Of a stretch of 6,706 bases of DNA, positions 4,411 through 6,706 are shown one piece after another. Both the position numbers and the translations under genes were made by a program. The stretch is from Prevotellaceae bacterium (GTDB taxonomy: Bacteria > Bacteroidota > Bacteroidia > Bacteroidales > UBA932): positions 1 through 6,706 of the forward strand of contig JAIRYH010000082.1 in assembly GCA_031267855.1 (NCBI GenBank), given 5' to 3'. The stretch's first letter is position 1; every line of letters starts with the position of its first letter. The notes under the pieces were generated by a model that had not been told where the DNA came from, ran no database searches, and saw only the letters and a program-made list of their open reading frames with translations.

Positions 4411-6378
4411 CTATTCCGTCGCTTTTTCCAGCCGTTTTATGATGGAGAAAATAAACAGCGCCGAAAGTACGCAGCAAATTATCAATACGCTCCAGAATGC
4501 GTAGAGCGGCAGTTTGTCCCAGAACGAACCCATCACGCCGACCAGCACGTTGCCGATGGATGTAGCGGCAAGCCAGCCGCCCTGCATCATGCCCTTGTAT
4601 TGCGGCGGCGCCACCTTGGCCACAAATGAAAGCCCCATGGGGCTCAGGAACAGTTCTGCCAGCGTCAGTACCAGATAGGTTCCGATCAGCCAGTTCGGGG
4701 AAACCAGGCTATTCGAAATCCCGTCAATCCCGGAAGGCGCGGGCAGGCCAAACGATACGGCGAGCAGGATGATAAAGCCAACGGCGGCAATCAGCATGCC
4801 GAAGCCTATCTTGCGCGGCGCCGACGGTTCTTTCCGGCGGCCGGCAAGGTAAGTGAAAAACGCCACCGACACCGGCGTGAGCAATACGATGAACAGCGGA
4901 TTGAACTGCTGGAATATTTGCGGCGTAATGGTTACCGCCCCCGATGTTTTCACGTCCGCAAAATAATAAGCCGTCAGCCCGGCAAGACCAATCAGGGCGA
5001 TGATGCCTCCGGCAAGCGGGCTGCGTTTTCCGCCGAACAGCCCCATGGTTGCCCAGTAGACGCCATAAAGCACCGCCACCAGGGGCAGCAGTCCCATCAG
5101 GGAAAACGCCATGTTCTGTACGGAACTTATCTGGCTCACGGTGTAGTCGCGGGCAAAGAAAGTCATGCAAAGACCGTTCTGGTGGAACGACATCCAGAAG
5201 AAAATGACGACAAAAAATACCAGCAGCAGGGCGATGATGCGCTCGCGCACCTGTTCTTTGGAAAGCACCACCACCTGTTCGGCCGGATTTGCTTCCCTCA
5301 GCCGTTGCTTGTGCGTTTTATCGACGGCTTTCCAGGTGGGCTTGAACAGAAGGAAAATCAGCACCGAAATAATCAGGCTGATGCAGGCCACGCCAAATGC
5401 CAGGTTATAGGATTTACTCAGGGCATTGTCCACATAATGTTTCCCGAAATGCACGGGGAAAGCGTCGGGATTGCCGGGGGCGCCATACAGTGCTGGGTCG
5501 GTGACGGCAATCGAATGAATGCGGTCTTTCAGGGCGGCAACGGCAGGCCGGTCTTCCGTGCGGCGACTGTCGAGCAGCGCGTAATCGGACGGTGTTACCC
5601 GCCATGCATCCTCCGTCAGCTTGCCGGCAAGCGTCAACTGATTCAATCCGGCGGCCTTCAGGCGGAACAGGATATCGGCGCGGTCTTTTTCAAAAATCAC
5701 ACCCGCCTTTTTCTTGGCGCTTTTTACGATATCCGCCGCCGCCTTTTCGTTTTCCGGCGTTTTTCCTTCCAGCGCCTGCATGACGAACGTGGATTCGTCA
5801 ACCAGCCGGTCGTTCAGCGCCACATAATTTTTGGCAATGCTTGCATCGTAGGTGAAATTTTCCTTTGCCAGAAATGCGTTGTTAATCGTATTGGCCACGC
5901 TCGGGGCAAAGAATGCGCCGATGTTGATAAACATGTAGAATATCGAGAAGGCTATGTCCCGCCTGTTTTTCAAGTCGCCGGATTCATATAAATTCCCGAC
6001 CAGCGCCTGGAGGTTTCCCTTAAAAAAGCCGGTACCCATGGAAATGAGCAGCAGGGCGCCAAACATCATAATCTTCCCTGTCGTGTCGGCTTCGCTTGGA
6101 AGCGCCAGCAGCAGGTAACCGGCAAACATTACGCCTGTCCCGAGCAGGATGGTTTTTCCGTAGCCGAGCACTTTGTCGGCCACAATGCCGCCGAGGAGGG
6201 GAAGGAAATACACCAGCCCCAGAAAAGTGCCGTAGATAAGGCTGGTTGACGATGACGACAGCCCGAATTTGGCCTGCATGTAAAGCGTCAAAATCGCGAT
6301 CATGGTGTAGTAGCCAAAACGCTCGCCCATGTTTGTCAGGGCAAGTACCAGCAGCCCTTTAGGATGATTTTTAAACAT
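4411..6378 (-). CDS. POT-family (PTR2) peptide:proton symporter, long form
   Basis: The 655-residue inner-membrane protein belongs to the proton-coupled oligopeptide transporter family (di- and tripeptide uptake). Landmarks: NMGERFGYY in TM1 (16-24), GTGFFKGN in TM4 (115-122, Lys120), FSIFYMFINIGAFFAP in TM5 (144-159), FHQNG in TM7 (398-402), FNPLFIVLLTPV in TM8 (492-503), and AELFLSPMGLSFVAKVAP (574-591). I count about 14 hydrophobic helices. It is longer than the usual 450-500 residues for two reasons. About 150 polar residues (170-322) separate TM5 from TM6 and should be periplasmic. Residues about 415-480 add two hydrophobic helices between TM7 and TM8. The first Glu of ExxER is Asn16, and the TM7 Glu position appears to be His399; I believe both are usual in Bacteroidota members. 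ATG at 6378 follows an exact promoter element. It is transcribed alone and divergently from the gene at 6629. Confidence 0.9.
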   Translation of the reverse strand: MFKNHPKGLLVLALTNMGERFGYYTMIAILTLYMQAKFGLSSSSTSLIYGTFLGLVYFLPLLGGIVADKVLGYGKTILLGTGVMFAGYLLLALPSEADTTGKIMMFGALLLISMGTGFFKGNLQALVGNLYESGDLKNRRDIAFSIFYMFINIGAFFAPSVANTINNAFLAKENFTYDASIAKNYVALNDRLVDESTFVMQALEGKTPENEKAAADIVKSAKKKAGVIFEKDRADILFRLKAAGLNQLTLAGKLTEDAWRVTPSDYALLDSRRTEDRPAVAALKDRIHSIAVTDPALYGAPGNPDAFPVHFGKHYVDNALSKSYNLAFGVACISLIISVLIFLLFKPTWKAVDKTHKQRLREANPAEQVVVLSKEQVRERIIALLLVFFVVIFFWMSFHQNGLCMTFFARDYTVSQISSVQNMAFSLMGLLPLVAVLYGVYWATMGLFGGKRSPLAGGIIALIGLAGLTAYYFADVKTSGAVTITPQIFQQFNPLFIVLLTPVSVAFFTYLAGRRKEPSAPRKIGFGMLIAAVGFIILLAVSFGLPAPSGIDGISNSLVSPNWLIGTYLVLTLAELFLSPMGLSFVAKVAPPQYKGMMQGGWLAATSIGNVLVGVMGSFWDKLPLYAFWSVLIICCVLSALFIFSIIKRLEKATE

Positions 6379-6413
6379 ATTATGGAAGTTTTTAAGTTAG
6401 TAATTTGTGCCGG

Positions 6414-6421
6414 CAAAGATA
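6414..6421 (-). promoter_or_regulatory. Bacteroidetes -7 promoter element for the POT gene
   Basis: The minus strand reads TATCTTTG, an exact TAnnTTTG match 35 nt upstream of the ATG at 6378. No TTG is seen at the usual -33 distance; the upstream sequence is AT-rich (ATGATATTTTTTC). Confidence 0.6.
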
Positions 6422-6442
6422 GAAAAAATATCATAATAATTG

Positions 6443-6457
6443 CAGATTGACAGATTG
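6443..6457 (+). repeat. Two CAGATTG copies beside the inverted heptamer array
   Basis: CAGATTG occurs at 6443-6449 and 6451-6457, one base apart. It directly precedes the heptamer array and shares its ATTG core, so it may be a decayed edge of that array. Confidence 0.45.
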
Positions 6458-6459
6458 CC

Positions 6460-6548
6460 AATTTTGAATTTTGAATTTTGAAGATTGAATTGCGGCAGGC
6501 GCACCATGGCGTTAGCCATTCAATATTCAACCTTCAAAATTCAAAATT
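6460..6548. repeat. Inverted heptanucleotide repeat array, AANNTTG family
   Basis: The left arm holds four 7-mers in register: AATTTTG at 6460, 6467 and 6474, then AAGATTG at 6481-6487. The right arm holds four reverse-complement 7-mers: CAATATT (6521), CAACCTT (6528), and CAAAATT at 6535 and 6542. The best-paired arms, 6467-6490 and 6525-6548, match at 23 of 24 positions. The centre contains its own small hairpin (ATGGC, loop GTTA, GCCAT; 6506-6519). The element fills most of the gap between the divergent promoters of the POT gene and the exported gene at 6629. Confidence 0.88.
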
Positions 6549-6579
6549 GAAAGTTGCGTGGAATCCGGAGATTTTATGC

Positions 6580-6587
6580 TAACTTTG
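6580..6587 (+). promoter_or_regulatory. Bacteroidetes promoter for the exported-protein gene
   Basis: TAACTTTG is an exact TAnnTTTG match. A TTG at 6554-6556 lies 23 nt upstream, at the long end of the spacing accepted for a Bacteroidetes -33 element. The leader to the ATG at 6629 is about 40 nt. Confidence 0.6.
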
Positions 6588-6600
6588 CTGCCCGGAATCG

Positions 6601-6616
6601 AAGAATTGAAGAATTG
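6601..6616 (+). repeat. Tandem 8-mer AAGAATTG x2 in the leader
   Basis: Two perfect copies of AAGAATTG lie in the probable untranslated leader of the gene at 6629. They are part of an A-rich, Shine-Dalgarno-free upstream region. They may be chance or slippage. Confidence 0.5.
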
Positions 6617-6628
6617 AAAATTTGCATT

Positions 6629-6706
6629 ATGAAAAAAAACGTATTCTTGTTGGCTGTTGCCTGTCTGTGGAGCCTTGCCGCAGCGGGGCAAACGCCGTTC
6701 AAAAAA
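6629..6706 (+). CDS. Exported protein, N-terminal signal peptide only
   Basis: An ATG at 6629 opens a frame of 26 codons that reaches the right edge exactly. The residues form a classic Sec signal peptide: basic MKKN, a hydrophobic core VFLLAVACLWSLAA, and a likely cleavage before QTPFKK (AAAG/QTP). Cys12 sits in the core, but the preceding residues (AVA) make a poor lipobox and the n-region would be very short, so a lipoprotein is less likely. A promoter at 6580-6587 and the A-rich leader support the start. The function cannot be told from this fragment. It is the only plus-strand gene in the window. Confidence 0.75.
   Translation, partial: MKKNVFLLAVACLWSLAAAGQTPFKK

Noticed and set aside
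4918..5991. Plus-strand open frame of 357 codons
   Set aside because: It lies wholly antisense to the well-supported POT gene and has no recognisable domain. Such shadows are common opposite GC-rich genes.

Overview
The window looks like chromosomal DNA of a Bacteroidota species, most likely order Bacteroidales. Three things support this. Gene starts lack Shine-Dalgarno sequences and have AT-rich leaders. Four genes have an exact copy of the Bacteroidetes -7 promoter element TAnnTTTG upstream. The proteins (MeaB, DUF1573, the long POT transporter, the putative manganese exporter) resemble Bacteroidales family members. I cannot name a genus. No mobile element, tRNA, rRNA or CRISPR array is visible.

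Layout. Every gene except the last is on the minus strand. From right to left in that direction: a POT-family peptide transporter (6378-4411); a small STAS-like protein (4269-3973) followed after 70 nt by the ribosome-rescue hydrolase ArfB (3902-3495); an 880-bp gene-free stretch (2615-3494); a secreted DUF1573 protein (2614-1559); the methylmalonyl-CoA mutase chaperone MeaB (1503-439), which starts with GTG; and the N-terminal 95 residues of a putative manganese/heavy-metal exporter (285 to the window edge). On the plus strand an exported protein begins at 6629 and runs off the right edge after 26 residues. It is divergent from the POT gene.

The genes do not form one pathway. They are housekeeping functions: propionate/succinate metabolism support, ribosome rescue, peptide uptake, metal export, and an envelope protein of unknown role. 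The promoter motifs suggest separate units: POT alone; STAS-like plus arfB; DUF1573, perhaps with meaB; and the rightward exported gene.

The most unusual content is non-coding. Bases 2987-3311 hold eight units of a 41-42-bp tandem repeat. Each has an invariant 10-bp palindrome GTAGGCCTAC and, half a period later, an invariant CAGG. The 42-bp spacing equals about four helical turns. Two further elements, at 2809-2907 and 6460-6548, are built alike: heptanucleotide tandem repeats that reverse orientation around a short centre, so each could fold into a long imperfect hairpin. Their sequences are unrelated (a GCGA family and an AANNTTG family). Their function is unknown to me.
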